From positions 1 to 39,714 of IMG/VR virus record IMGVR_UViG_3300030118_006568: a DNA stretch of 39,714 nucleotides, one strand, 5' to 3'. Below, in pieces: positions 16,228 through 23,429 of this stretch. Origin of the DNA: a virus. The notes below the pieces were generated by a model. The model ran no database searches and was not told the origin of the DNA. It saw only the letters and a program-made list of their open reading frames with translations. Every line of letters begins with the position of its first letter. Within the stretch, counting starts at the first letter, position 1. Made by a program: the position numbers and the translations under genes.

Positions 16228-17334
16228 ATGCCACCAGCAGAGTTTTTTTATTTCCCATTCGATGCAGGCCCAGGCTCAGAATCCGCCGAAAACCAATGGG
16301 GAGAAATGTTTGTGTGGATGCGCACTACAGGCATACTTACGGAGAGCTTAACCCTCAATACTACTACAGATGATTTAGCGGTAACACCAGGGAGTTTAAC
16401 AGATCTCGTTATTCAAGTAGCCGTAGGGGAAGCGTGGATTCAGGGTTTCATGTATCAACACACCACGGATTATGCGCAGTACGCTCTAGAGGAGAATCTG
16501 TCAGGAGATCCAAGAATTGATCTCATTGTTGTGGAGCTAGATGTAGATGCCAATGTTATTGAGGAAAAAGTTATTACTGGGACACCAGACCCATCACCAG
16601 TTCCTCCCACACCTATACAGAACTCTACCATCTGGCAAATGCCCCTAGCGGAAGTGTATGTAGCTGACGGAGCCACAACAATCAACTCCATGGATATCAC
16701 GGACGTAAGAGTGCGGAGCATGCAAGGAGACGGCGGATCTGTAGCGGTAACACTCAATTCAGCTGGCGGAGACGAGACACTTGTTGCGGGCGGAAATGCA
16801 CCGCCAAACTTACAATGTAAGGGACTGACTCAAGGGGCGAATATTACACTAACGAGCGATGCAGATAGCGTAACAATATCGGGCGCAAACGCTCCTTCAG
16901 ATTCGCCGCTGTGCATCGTGCGACGAAGCACTAATTTATCCTGTGCGAACAACTCTATTGTAACCATGACTTGGGATATAGAAGATGCGGATAGTACGGG
17001 GACGATGTGGGAAGGTGTAACAAATCCCCAGAATGTGGTGATTCCCGAAGATGGTTATTACAGTATAACCGTGCACATATTTTGGGGTGGCGATGCGGCA
17101 GGCAACGGGATGGCAAGAACATTTATTCGTAAAAACGGCGGTTCAGTTTCTATGTTTGCAGCGCGAACGACTGGAAACTATAACGTGTCGAATGACCACG
17201 CTGTAACGATTCCATGCGTAGCAGGCGATATTATTACTGTTCATCCACAGCAAACGAGCGGAACTACTTTAAATGTGTTATTTGTAAATCCGTTTAGCCC
17301 AGCATTGGAAGTTAGAAAAGTACGCGAACTATAG
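16228..17334 (+). CDS. receptor-binding protein with anchor module and C1q-like tip
   Basis: The 368-residue protein has the same anchor as the 15237 product (residues 1-170), a short beta linker (G-A-N-I-T-L-T-S-D-A-D-S-V-T-I-S-G), and a C-terminal jelly-roll (about 225-368) with P-E-D-G-Y-Y-S-I-T-V, R-T-F-I-R-K-N-G-G and C-V-A-G-D-I-I-T-V. This is the layout of trimeric phage receptor-binding proteins and C1q/TNF-like tips. AAAGGAGG precedes the ATG. It probably contacts a host surface glycan. Confidence 0.75.
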   Translation: MPPAEFFYFPFDAGPGSESAENQWGEMFVWMRTTGILTESLTLNTTTDDLAVTPGSLTDLVIQVAVGEAWIQGFMYQHTTDYAQYALEENLSGDPRIDLIVVELDVDANVIEEKVITGTPDPSPVPPTPIQNSTIWQMPLAEVYVADGATTINSMDITDVRVRSMQGDGGSVAVTLNSAGGDETLVAGGNAPPNLQCKGLTQGANITLTSDADSVTISGANAPSDSPLCIVRRSTNLSCANNSIVTMTWDIEDADSTGTMWEGVTNPQNVVIPEDGYYSITVHIFWGGDAAGNGMARTFIRKNGGSVSMFAARTTGNYNVSNDHAVTIPCVAGDIITVHPQQTSGTTLNVLFVNPFSPALEVRKVREL

Positions 17335-17346
17335 GAGGGGTTAAGA

Positions 17347-18192
17347 GTGATAATTTATGCGCCTTGGACTTTTGAAGATCCGCCGCAGGACTACGGGAAT
17401 GGTGTAGAAACTGGGCTACAAGTAACGCAAGATAGCGGAATGGATATAGCTGTATCTGCTGGTACAGCAAAGATTTCGGGAGACTTTTCAAGCGATTCGT
17501 CCGCAACGCTAACGGTATCGGCGAATGTAAGCGGTGTAACGAGGTATGACCTCGTCGTTGCACGCGTGGAAATCGGAACTACTAATGCAGAATTGGCTAT
17601 CAAGACAGGGAACTTAAATCCGCAACAAAACAACACAATCTGGGAGTTGCCTCTGGCCATGATAGCGGTTACCAATGGTGCAGTTTCTATAACTAACGCG
17701 AATATAACAGATTTGCGAATATTTTACGGAGACTTAAGCGAAAAATTACTAGTGGACGTAACAAATAGCACAGACTATACAATAACCGCTGGACAAGAAA
17801 AAACACTCTCATTCGATACTGTAACTACAGATTTCTACCTTTACGGACTTTTGGGGAGCTATCTAAGTCCGCGTGTAACGGCATGGTACAACATAGAAGT
17901 TAATATGCAATGGTTACCAGCCTCCCCAACTGCTAAACCGATCGTCTTCAGCGTTTACGTAGCAGACGGAACCACATTTTCCACAAGGGAAATATATCGT
18001 ATCTCCTCAGCGCAGACCGCTGGAGGTGCTGTTACATTTAACTTCGACAGGAATTTTCTGATAAATCAAGGAGATTTTTTATATGTAAGCGTTAAAAACA
18101 CATCTGATGCGGATATAGACGTGAAGTCTGTAGCGAGTACTTCGCCACTTTTCAAGATGTATATTACGTCGTATCCCTTAGAGGTAGTTTGA
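17347..18192 (+). CDS. receptor-binding / tail fibre protein, third member
   Basis: The 281-residue protein has a diverged anchor (Y-D-L-V-V-A-R-V-E-I, N-N-T-I-W-E-L-P-L-A-M-I, I-T-D-L-R-I), clearly related in layout to the two proteins before it, and a C-terminal beta-sandwich (about 150-281) with W-Y-N-I-E-V-N-M-Q-W and N-Q-G-D-F-L-Y-V-S-V. The start is GTG 17347 after AGGAGGGG. With its two neighbours it forms a set of three anchors and three different tips, immediately before the endolysin. Confidence 0.7.
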   Translation: MIIYAPWTFEDPPQDYGNGVETGLQVTQDSGMDIAVSAGTAKISGDFSSDSSATLTVSANVSGVTRYDLVVARVEIGTTNAELAIKTGNLNPQQNNTIWELPLAMIAVTNGAVSITNANITDLRIFYGDLSEKLLVDVTNSTDYTITAGQEKTLSFDTVTTDFYLYGLLGSYLSPRVTAWYNIEVNMQWLPASPTAKPIVFSVYVADGTTFSTREIYRISSAQTAGGAVTFNFDRNFLINQGDFLYVSVKNTSDADIDVKSVASTSPLFKMYITSYPLEVV

Positions 18193-18881
18193 TGAAAATC
18201 TCCCAAATGTTAATCCCGATCAGCAATAAGTTTACTAGACCTGGCACGGCGATGAATCCCCAGTATATAACGGTACACGAGACGGGAAACACATCCGCTG
18301 GAGCTACGGCATTGGCACATGCTAAGTTGCAACAGAACGGGAATAGTAGACAAGCTAGTTGGCATTTTACCGTAGATGATGGAGACACAATCTATCAATC
18401 TATTCCCACGAACGAAATTGGTTATCATGCTGGTGATGGGTCTGGAGATGGGAATAGAAAGTCGATTGGGATTGAGATATGTGTTAACTCAGATGGAAAC
18501 TTTACAAAAGCGAAAGAGAATACGGCGTGGCTCATTGACTACTTGATGGACAAGTATAATATCCCCATTGATAGAGTGGTTCAGCATAGCCACTGGAGTG
18601 GAAAGAATTGCCCTGCAAATATTCGAAAAGAGGGATGGGACAAGTTCATAGCCCTAGTTAAATCTGCCCACACGCACCCAAAACCATACCCTGGTACATT
18701 GGTTAAGCTTGGGTCAAAAGGGCAGTCTGTGAAGGATATTCAGGCAGCACTAGGAGGGCTCGTGATAGACGGGATATTTGGCCCTCTCACACTGGCTAAG
18801 GTGAAGGCGTTTCAGAAGAGTAAGGGGCTTGTAGTTGATGGGCTTGTGGGGCCGATAACGTGGAAGGCGTTGTTTGGATAG
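18192..18881 (+). CDS. endolysin: N-acetylmuramoyl-L-alanine amidase with peptidoglycan-binding domain
   Basis: The 229-residue enzyme cuts the amide bond between N-acetylmuramic acid and L-alanine to release progeny. Residues 20-150 form an Amidase_2 domain with zinc ligands His29 (V-H-E-T-G-N), His132 and Cys140 and the motif H-W-S-G-K-N-C-P. Residues 170-229 are a PG_binding_1 domain (L-G-S-K-G-Q-S-V-K-D-I-Q to D-G-L-V-G-P-I-T-W-K-A-L-F). There is no signal peptide, so a holin is needed. ATG 18192 overlaps the preceding stop. No holin gene follows; the nearest candidate on this map is at 1585. Confidence 0.95.
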   Translation: MKISQMLIPISNKFTRPGTAMNPQYITVHETGNTSAGATALAHAKLQQNGNSRQASWHFTVDDGDTIYQSIPTNEIGYHAGDGSGDGNRKSIGIEICVNSDGNFTKAKENTAWLIDYLMDKYNIPIDRVVQHSHWSGKNCPANIRKEGWDKFIALVKSAHTHPKPYPGTLVKLGSKGQSVKDIQAALGGLVIDGIFGPLTLAKVKAFQKSKGLVVDGLVGPITWKALFG

Positions 18882-18905
18882 AAAAAAGACACCCGTTAGG
18901 ATGTC
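18882..18905 (-). terminator. minus-strand intrinsic terminator
   Basis: Read on the minus strand, GACATCC pairs with GGGTGTC (one G-U pair) around TAAC and is followed by six T. The stop of the 33-residue peptide gene lies in its loop. On the plus strand the stem has a mismatch and no T-run follows, so it serves the minus-strand pair 19553-18896. Confidence 0.8.
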
Positions 18906-18997
18906 CAAATGTATTTTACAAATAAATAACCTATTATATTAGCCGCGATTACAATTAAGATTAGTTTTGAGCGTTCACTTTTCAGGAATTTCATCAT
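18896..18997 (-). CDS. 33-residue single-pass membrane peptide
   Basis: A short gene with an ideal ribosome site (AAGGAGGG) that overlaps the stop of the preceding gene. The peptide has a basic N-terminus (KFLKSERSK), one hydrophobic segment (L-I-L-I-V-I-A-A-N-I-I-G-Y-L-F-V) and a short tail. A terminator overlaps its end. It forms an operon with the Pro/Lys-rich exported protein at 19005. Function is unknown; a role as membrane partner of that protein or in superinfection exclusion would fit. Confidence 0.7.
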   Translation of the reverse strand: MMKFLKSERSKLILIVIAANIIGYLFVKYIWTS

Positions 18998-19004
18998 GCC
19001 CTCC

Positions 19005-19553
19005 TTAATGTGGGAACGATTTACCCATAGGATCTTCTAACACACTAATTCTTTGATATTCTTTTGCTACTTTTTCTACGCCACGTACGGTTTTATCTGC
19101 ACCGTATTCTAAATTATCATATCCCCATTCGACAACAGATGAGACTATTGCTCCACTTCCGGATAATGCCGCTGTGGGGATTGCTGCCGCACCTCCAGTC
19201 ACAATAGCTGCCATTGTTCCTGCAGCCACACCAGTAGTAACTGTTCTCTTAACTGCAGACTTTGTGTCAAAAGGAACATACTTTGGTTTCGGAGCAGGTT
19301 TCTTAGCAACTGGTTTAGGTTTAGGAGCTGGCTTCTTAGCAACTGGCCTCGGCTTAGGCTTGGGAGCTGAATTTCTAGCTGGTGGCCTATATGGATTCTG
19401 CTTCAAATATTTGTCTACATCGATGACGTTAACTTGTCGCCCGTTCTCGTCTGTCCCATACAATCCCATTCCATGTGCATTCTCGCTAATTATAAATCCA
19501 AAAACAAATGCCGTAAAAAATGCGAATACTGCTAGTCTAATACACTTCGACAC
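19005..19553 (-). CDS. exported Pro/Lys-rich protein, unknown function
   Basis: The 182-residue protein has a signal peptide or N-terminal anchor (residues 4-26; possible cut after N-A-H-G), a spacer, then an extended stretch at about 60-92 built from repeats of K-P-A-P-K-P-K-P-V-A-K, like wall-spanning or TonB-type linkers. A Gly/Ala-rich hydrophobic segment (about 108-140) resembles a membrane-inserting hairpin. The tail is charged. The DNA of the repeats is itself an imperfect 36-bp tandem duplication (19289-19360). The start is GTG 19553 with AGAGGAA upstream. It is transcribed away from the subtilisin gene. A cell-envelope role such as immunity or surface change is possible, with no family recognised. 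Confidence 0.65.
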   Translation of the reverse strand: MSKCIRLAVFAFFTAFVFGFIISENAHGMGLYGTDENGRQVNVIDVDKYLKQNPYRPPARNSAPKPKPRPVAKKPAPKPKPVAKKPAPKPKYVPFDTKSAVKRTVTTGVAAGTMAAIVTGGAAAIPTAALSGSGAIVSSVVEWGYDNLEYGADKTVRGVEKVAKEYQRISVLEDPMGKSFPH

Positions 19554-19590
19554 TCAATTCAATTCCTCTCATTATGTAGTATTTTATTAG

Positions 19591-19619
19591 ATTATAAGCA
19601 TAATTACATTAATTTTCCA
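19591..19619 (-). promoter_or_regulatory. possible minus-strand promoter
   Basis: On the minus strand TGGAAA and TATAAT are separated by 17 bases, upstream of the exported-protein gene. The -10 is perfect and the -35 is weak. I see no good promoter for the subtilisin gene in the same 140-bp gap. Confidence 0.4.
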
Positions 19620-19693
19620 GAGGAAAAACTTTCCAATTGAAAGGGGGTGATTTGAAGTAAGACGGCTATAACAATTTAGGAGGGTGCATACTA

Positions 19694-21292
19694 ATGAGAG
19701 TAGCTTCACTTGTTACATGTATAATCATTGCTTCCACCTCTACAGGATTTGCGTTTACCAAGCCTGCTGTTCAAAAGACTACACCTGAGTATAAGATCCA
19801 GCGTGTGGCAGGCTCTAAAATTATGAGTAACTTGGCTAATAAAACATCTGAAGATAAAATGCCCGTCGTTGTTACTTTTAACAACATGAACGGGGCTAAG
19901 AAGTTTAAAAAGAAGTGTAAGCGTAAGTATCGCCATATTCCAGCAGTGGCCACAGAAATGACCATGGCTGAGGTACACGAGACAGCTAAGAATCCTGATG
20001 TATCCCAAATAGATTATGATGAGCAAGTGAAAGCGATGGATGATGGATCCGACTACTGGTATGGAACAAAGAAGGCACGCACAGACTTTGGAGTTAGTGG
20101 AGATGGGGATGGAAATATTTCTTCTTTCACCAAGGAAGACAGCACGATTGCTGTTATTGATACAGGGATTGATGCTAACCATGTGGACTTACAAAACAAA
20201 GTAATTGGTTGGTACGATGCAACCTATCTAGCGAGGACAACGCCTTATGATGACAACGGCCACGGGACACATGTTGCTGGTATTGCAGCAGGTAAGGGTG
20301 TGGGAAATGCAGACTATATAGGCGTGGCTCCAGGAGCTTCACTTGTAGGTATTAAAGTGTTAAGTGGTAGTGGTGGTGGAACTACCAGTGATGTAATTGA
20401 AGGCATCGACTGGGCTATTGCCAATAAAGATAAGTACGGGATTAAAGTAATTAATATGAGTTTAGGTACAGATGGTAGCTCTGATGGTAGAGATGCTACA
20501 TCTTTAGCCGTAAATAGAGCTGTGGACGCTGGTATTGTGTGTGCCGTTGCAGCAGGTAACAGTGGGCCAGATACTAAGACTGTGGGGTCTCCTGGTGCTG
20601 CTGATAAGGCTCTTACTGTGGGAGCTATGGCAGACCCAAGTGAAGGTGGTTTTAATCTCGCATCCTTCTCTAGCCGTGGGACAACTGCGGACGGACGTAT
20701 TAAACCCGATATTGTGGCACCAGGGTATAAGATTATGGCTGCTAAGGCAAATAGCGGGAATGGATATGTTTCACTCAGCGGTACGAGTATGGCGACTCCC
20801 TTCGTAGCTGGTGTAGCGTCGCTAATGCTAGATGCAAACTCATCTTTAACACCTGCTCAGGTACAACAGAAGATGGAGGCTACAGCGGAGAACTGGGGGC
20901 CTTCAGGTAAAAATGTGGACTATGGTAGCGGTAACCTTAAAGCATATGACGCGATTAAGTCGGCTGGTGGATTCGCTGGCGTTGGCCCCACACTTCCACA
21001 GCACATCTATAAAGAGGGGACTATATCTTCTTGGCGTGGGAAGCAGGACTACACATTCAGCTTTAAAGCAGGGCAAAAGGTTGCTATTACAATGATTATC
21101 CCACAGTGGTACTTCTCTGTACCCGACCTAGATGTATACTTACTCAACCCTTCTGGTGGCACAGTGTCCTATTCAATTGGCACGAAGCGTCAGGAGACAA
21201 TCACGTACACTGTACCTACTACAGGCACGTATACGGTGAGTGTACGCTCCTATTTAGGCACAGGAAGTTACTTCTTCGATCTAAGCGCATAA
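19694..21292 (+). CDS. secreted subtilisin-like serine protease with pro-peptide and C-terminal PPC domain
   Basis: The 532-residue protein has a signal peptide (about 1-20), an I9-like inhibitor pro-peptide (about 35-115, with M-P-V-V-V-T-F), and a peptidase S8 domain with Asp156 (A-V-I-D-T-G-I-D), His190 (N-G-H-G-T-H-V-A-G), oxyanion Asn289 (A-A-G-N-S-G-P) and Ser365 (S-G-T-S-M-A-T-P). A C-terminal pre-peptidase (PPC) domain runs from about 445 to 532 (D-L-D-V-Y-L-L-N-P and T-Y-T-V-S-V-R-S-Y). All catalytic residues are present. TTAGGAGGG precedes the ATG. Such enzymes digest proteins outside the cell after self-removal of the pro-peptide. It is not virion-like, so lysogenic conversion or host-matrix degradation is likely. 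Confidence 0.95.
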   Translation: MRVASLVTCIIIASTSTGFAFTKPAVQKTTPEYKIQRVAGSKIMSNLANKTSEDKMPVVVTFNNMNGAKKFKKKCKRKYRHIPAVATEMTMAEVHETAKNPDVSQIDYDEQVKAMDDGSDYWYGTKKARTDFGVSGDGDGNISSFTKEDSTIAVIDTGIDANHVDLQNKVIGWYDATYLARTTPYDDNGHGTHVAGIAAGKGVGNADYIGVAPGASLVGIKVLSGSGGGTTSDVIEGIDWAIANKDKYGIKVINMSLGTDGSSDGRDATSLAVNRAVDAGIVCAVAAGNSGPDTKTVGSPGAADKALTVGAMADPSEGGFNLASFSSRGTTADGRIKPDIVAPGYKIMAAKANSGNGYVSLSGTSMATPFVAGVASLMLDANSSLTPAQVQQKMEATAENWGPSGKNVDYGSGNLKAYDAIKSAGGFAGVGPTLPQHIYKEGTISSWRGKQDYTFSFKAGQKVAITMIIPQWYFSVPDLDVYLLNPSGGTVSYSIGTKRQETITYTVPTTGTYTVSVRSYLGTGSYFFDLSA

Positions 21293-21318
21293 AAAACTCA
21301 GGGGCTTTGCTCCTGAGT
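21290..21318 (-). terminator. minus-strand intrinsic terminator of the partition operon
   Basis: ACTCAGGAG-type arms form a ten-base-pair stem with a three-base loop (21296-21318) and on the minus strand a run of T follows. It closes the operon 23274-21298 and overlaps the stop of its last gene. On the plus strand it directly follows the subtilisin stop but lacks a T-run, so it may be a weak two-way terminator. Confidence 0.85.
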
Positions 21319-21783
21319 ATACATAATTGTTTTGAACTCCTCCACGCACGATAAATCCCAAATACAACCGCTTGCACAGTCCCATCCGTAGTACCACATT
21401 AGATCAAACCTACAAGGCCACTGATATGGCGCGATTATAACGCCTTGGTAGTCTTGCTTTACTCTTCTCCAATCGAGAAACATTGTCATTAGTTTCTCAA
21501 GCTGTGCGTATTCTGGATCAGTGTTGGGGTATCTTTCGCCGAACCGCATTAGTTCGGAAGGCGATTTTAGATAGAGTATATTAGCATCATCTTTTAATTT
21601 TACCTCGTGCGCGTGGGTGATATTGTTCACCCAGTCAATTTGCTCACACCACCACTTCCAGTCGTCTTCCCCCTCCACGCTAACCCATAATCCAGCAGGC
21701 TTCATTATCGCGTCTTCTTTATCTATGTATATGCGCTCTGGATCGAATTCAACGACGTTTGATGCGTAGTGTATTAGCTTCAT
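21298..21783 (-). CDS. unknown protein in partition operon, ADP-ribosyltransferase-like motifs
   Basis: The 161-residue protein is last in the parM-parR operon. It begins M-K-L-I-H-Y, has K-P-A-G-L-W-V-S-V near residue 28 and is very Trp-rich (D-W-K-W-W, D-W-R-R). Histidine-tyrosine near the N-terminus followed by G-L-W-V-S resembles the first motifs of some ART-fold proteins, but I cannot identify a convincing catalytic Glu/Gln, so this is only a hint. AGGGGAA precedes the ATG. It could be an addiction or defence component added to the partition cassette. Confidence 0.6.
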   Translation of the reverse strand: MKLIHYASNVVEFDPERIYIDKEDAIMKPAGLWVSVEGEDDWKWWCEQIDWVNNITHAHEVKLKDDANILYLKSPSELMRFGERYPNTDPEYAQLEKLMTMFLDWRRVKQDYQGVIIAPYQWPCRFDLMWYYGWDCASGCIWDLSCVEEFKTIMYTQEQSP

Positions 21784-21792
21784 GTAATTCCC

Positions 21793-22050
21793 CTAGTCTT
21801 CAAAAGTAAAAGCCGCCTTCGTTCTTTTCTTCTTGATATTACTTTCTGTCTGGCCAGGAGTGGTAATTTTACCTCCAATACCAGGTATCTGCTCCCCCAT
21901 ATTTATCATGTATGAAAGGATTAGATTTTTTACAAGACCACCAAAGGATTGCTTATTATTCTTCATTTTTAAACTGTACAGGTACATTGCGTTTTCAATA
22001 GGGTCATGTGTATTAAACGATACTGTTTTGTTCTTCAACCCATCACGCAT
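21793..22050 (-). CDS. parR: ParR-like centromere-binding protein
   Basis: The 85-residue basic protein follows the ParM-like gene with an eight-base overlap. Its N-terminal part K-T-V-S-F-N followed by a helical stretch (N-A-M-Y-L-Y-S-L-K and S-F-G-G-L-V-K-N-L-I-L-S-Y-M) fits a ribbon-helix-helix DNA-binding fold, and the C-terminal tail is polar with K-K-K-R-T-K. In type II partition systems this protein binds repeats at parC and caps ParM filaments. The family call rests on fold pattern and operon position. GGAGGATG precedes its ATG. Confidence 0.75.
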   Translation of the reverse strand: MRDGLKNKTVSFNTHDPIENAMYLYSLKMKNNKQSFGGLVKNLILSYMINMGEQIPGIGGKITTPGQTESNIKKKRTKAAFTFED

Positions 22051-22936
22051 TTAATAACACATCCTCCAGTATGGTGTATAAACCATTCACATTAGCATTT
22101 CGAGGATTAGGATATGTCTCAGCTCTGGGAAATACCTGTTTAATGTATGGCAATACGATATCAGCTACACCACCAAAAACTTGTGTTTTATAGTGCGCTG
22201 ACCACCCTTGTAGCTTCACTTCATCAATAGCCTTCTGAGCTAGTTCCTTTGCCATAAGATCAACCTTATCCTGTGGTAACGACTTATCACTTACCCCTCG
22301 CAAACCATACATATGTTTCATTATCTCCCACCCGTCATCTATGGTTCCAGAACTAAGGTTATCGTATTCTTGATCTTCGTTGTGGAAGCAGTAGTTAATA
22401 GTTTTAGCTCCAAAATCAAAAGTCTGAGTACATTCCTCTTGCTTTTGAGACCAGTATGCGGCTACTCCCTCCTGAGATATCATGACTCTAGTAATATCAA
22501 TTTCTCCCTTAACCGCGGTTGGTTCTGTTCGGCTCTTTTCAACAAGCCAATATGTAAATCTATGTTGCCCTAGAAGTAATGCCCTAACTGCTTTTCTCTC
22601 CTCGGGAGTAAAATTATCAACAGGAACGAGGACTCCCAGATCAATTTCCCCTTGTGATAATCCCGCGTATATAGCTGCTGCGATCACTTGCACGCGGAGT
22701 ATAGGATCTGCCTTGGATTCACTAAAGTTATTTCTCTTAAAGCGCTTTCCTTCTGTTTCTGCGAGCTTCCCTACCCACCATTTTTCACCATCAATATGTA
22801 TTTCTAACGAATTTAAGTAATACTCAGGATTGTTTCTAGTCTTAGCCACAGATACCGCGCTAGGGAATGCTCTTACACCTGTCTCGCATTTTATTTCAAC
22901 TTCACTTCTACCTGCATCTACTGCCAACAATGCCAC
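22043..22936 (-). CDS. parM: ParM/Alp-like actin ATPase, plasmid partition
   Basis: The 297-residue protein has the actin-like layout: phosphate-1 loop near the N-terminus (L-L-A-V-D-A-G-R-S-E), L-G-V-L-V-P-V-D in the first half, a phosphate-2 type F-D-F-G-A-K-T-I, a helical region and a C-terminal F-G-G-V-A-D-I-V-L-P adenosine motif. Such proteins form filaments that push plasmid copies apart. The start chosen is GTG 22936 with AGAGGTGA before it; GTG 22945 lies in that site. It forms an operon with parR. Its presence in a phage genome that lacks an integrase indicates a plasmid prophage. Confidence 0.85.
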   Translation of the reverse strand: MALLAVDAGRSEVEIKCETGVRAFPSAVSVAKTRNNPEYYLNSLEIHIDGEKWWVGKLAETEGKRFKRNNFSESKADPILRVQVIAAAIYAGLSQGEIDLGVLVPVDNFTPEERKAVRALLLGQHRFTYWLVEKSRTEPTAVKGEIDITRVMISQEGVAAYWSQKQEECTQTFDFGAKTINYCFHNEDQEYDNLSSGTIDDGWEIMKHMYGLRGVSDKSLPQDKVDLMAKELAQKAIDEVKLQGWSAHYKTQVFGGVADIVLPYIKQVFPRAETYPNPRNANVNGLYTILEDVLLNA

Positions 22937-22967
22937 GCCTATCACCTCTACATGGGATAATTACAAT

Positions 22968-23055
22968 ACAATCCACTTAATTATACCCCGTTTTTACCTA
23001 AAAAACCACCAAAAAACCATATTCATTACATATTAACGTAACAATCCACTTAATT
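22968..23055. repeat. candidate centromere (parC) repeats upstream of parM
   Basis: The 15-mer ACAATCCACTTAATT occurs at 22968-22982 and 23041-23055, separated by an AT-rich stretch that also holds copies of AAAAAACCA (with another AAAAACCACC near 23108). Repeats in front of parM are where ParR binds in known type II systems. Only two clear copies exist, fewer than usual. Confidence 0.45.
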
Positions 23056-23274
23056 TCGAGTGTTTTTTTGTGCTAAAAACAAGGATTCCCCCCAGTATAC
23101 ACCCACAAAAAAACCACCCTGCGCATCAGGTGGCTTGTATGTAAGAAGTCTTATAGTACGTAGCATCTGCGACTTTTGAGTAGTGCATTCCGCACACATA
23201 CATTCTGAAAAATGTTTAAACTCTTGTAAATATGTGTCGATTAAGGTAGAATCATAGACAGTTACATAAATCAA
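23050..23274 (-). CDS. small cysteine-containing protein, unknown
   Basis: The frame is open from 23334, but that codon lies inside a promoter -10, so the start is placed at TTG 23274, where GGGCGGAG lies upstream. The 74-residue product contains C-M-C-A-E-C (possible metal-binding knuckle), followed by a conserved-looking L-L-T-Y-K-P-P-D-A-Q-G-G-F-F-V-G-V. No family is recognised. It is the first gene of the minus-strand operon that continues with parM and parR. Confidence 0.5.
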   Translation of the reverse strand: MIYVTVYDSTLIDTYLQEFKHFSECMCAECTTQKSQMLRTIRLLTYKPPDAQGGFFVGVYWGESLFLAQKNTRN

Positions 23275-23275
23275 A

Positions 23276-23314
23276 GAAGCGACTCCGCCCTTGGTCAGGT
23301 TAAAAAGTCGCTTC
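23276..23314 (-). promoter_or_regulatory. leader hairpin holding the ribosome site
   Basis: GAAGCGACT and AGTCGCTTC are a perfect nine-base inverted repeat around a 21-base loop in the 5' leader of the 23274 gene. The ribosome site AAGGGCGGAG lies in the loop and the first bases of the stem, and the start codon follows directly. The hairpin could limit translation. Confidence 0.5.
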
Positions 23315-23323
23315 CGAAAAAAC

Positions 23324-23377
23324 CTATGGGACAAGTATACCCTTTTGGATAATGAATTTCAAGGGTATATCTCATAG
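23324..23377. promoter_or_regulatory. overlapping divergent promoters with operator-like inverted repeat
   Basis: On the minus strand TTGAAA (23362-23357) and TATACT (23339-23334) are 17 bases apart: a good sigma-A-type promoter for the partition operon. On the plus strand a weaker one, TTTTGG (23343-23348) and TATATC (23366-23371), also 17 apart, faces the initiator gene. TATACCCTT (23336-23344) and AAGGGTATA (23361-23369) form an inverted repeat that places one arm on each -10; CTATG (23324-23328) and CATAG (23373-23377) extend it. One bound protein could shut both promoters. Confidence 0.65.
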
Positions 23378-23429
23378 AAATTTTTGGAAGCACTTCGTGG
23401 GTAGTCGCAATCCCAGGAGGTTTTTATTT

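Noticed and set aside
19174-19590. 138-codon plus-strand frame opposite the exported protein gene
   Set aside because: It is antisense to a gene with a signal peptide, GTG start, downstream partner and terminator, and its Gly/Leu repeats are the complement of the Pro/Lys repeats.
23352-23429. N-terminal extension of the initiator from ATG 23352
   Set aside because: It overlaps the predicted promoters and lacks a ribosome site, whereas CAGGAGG precedes ATG 23430.
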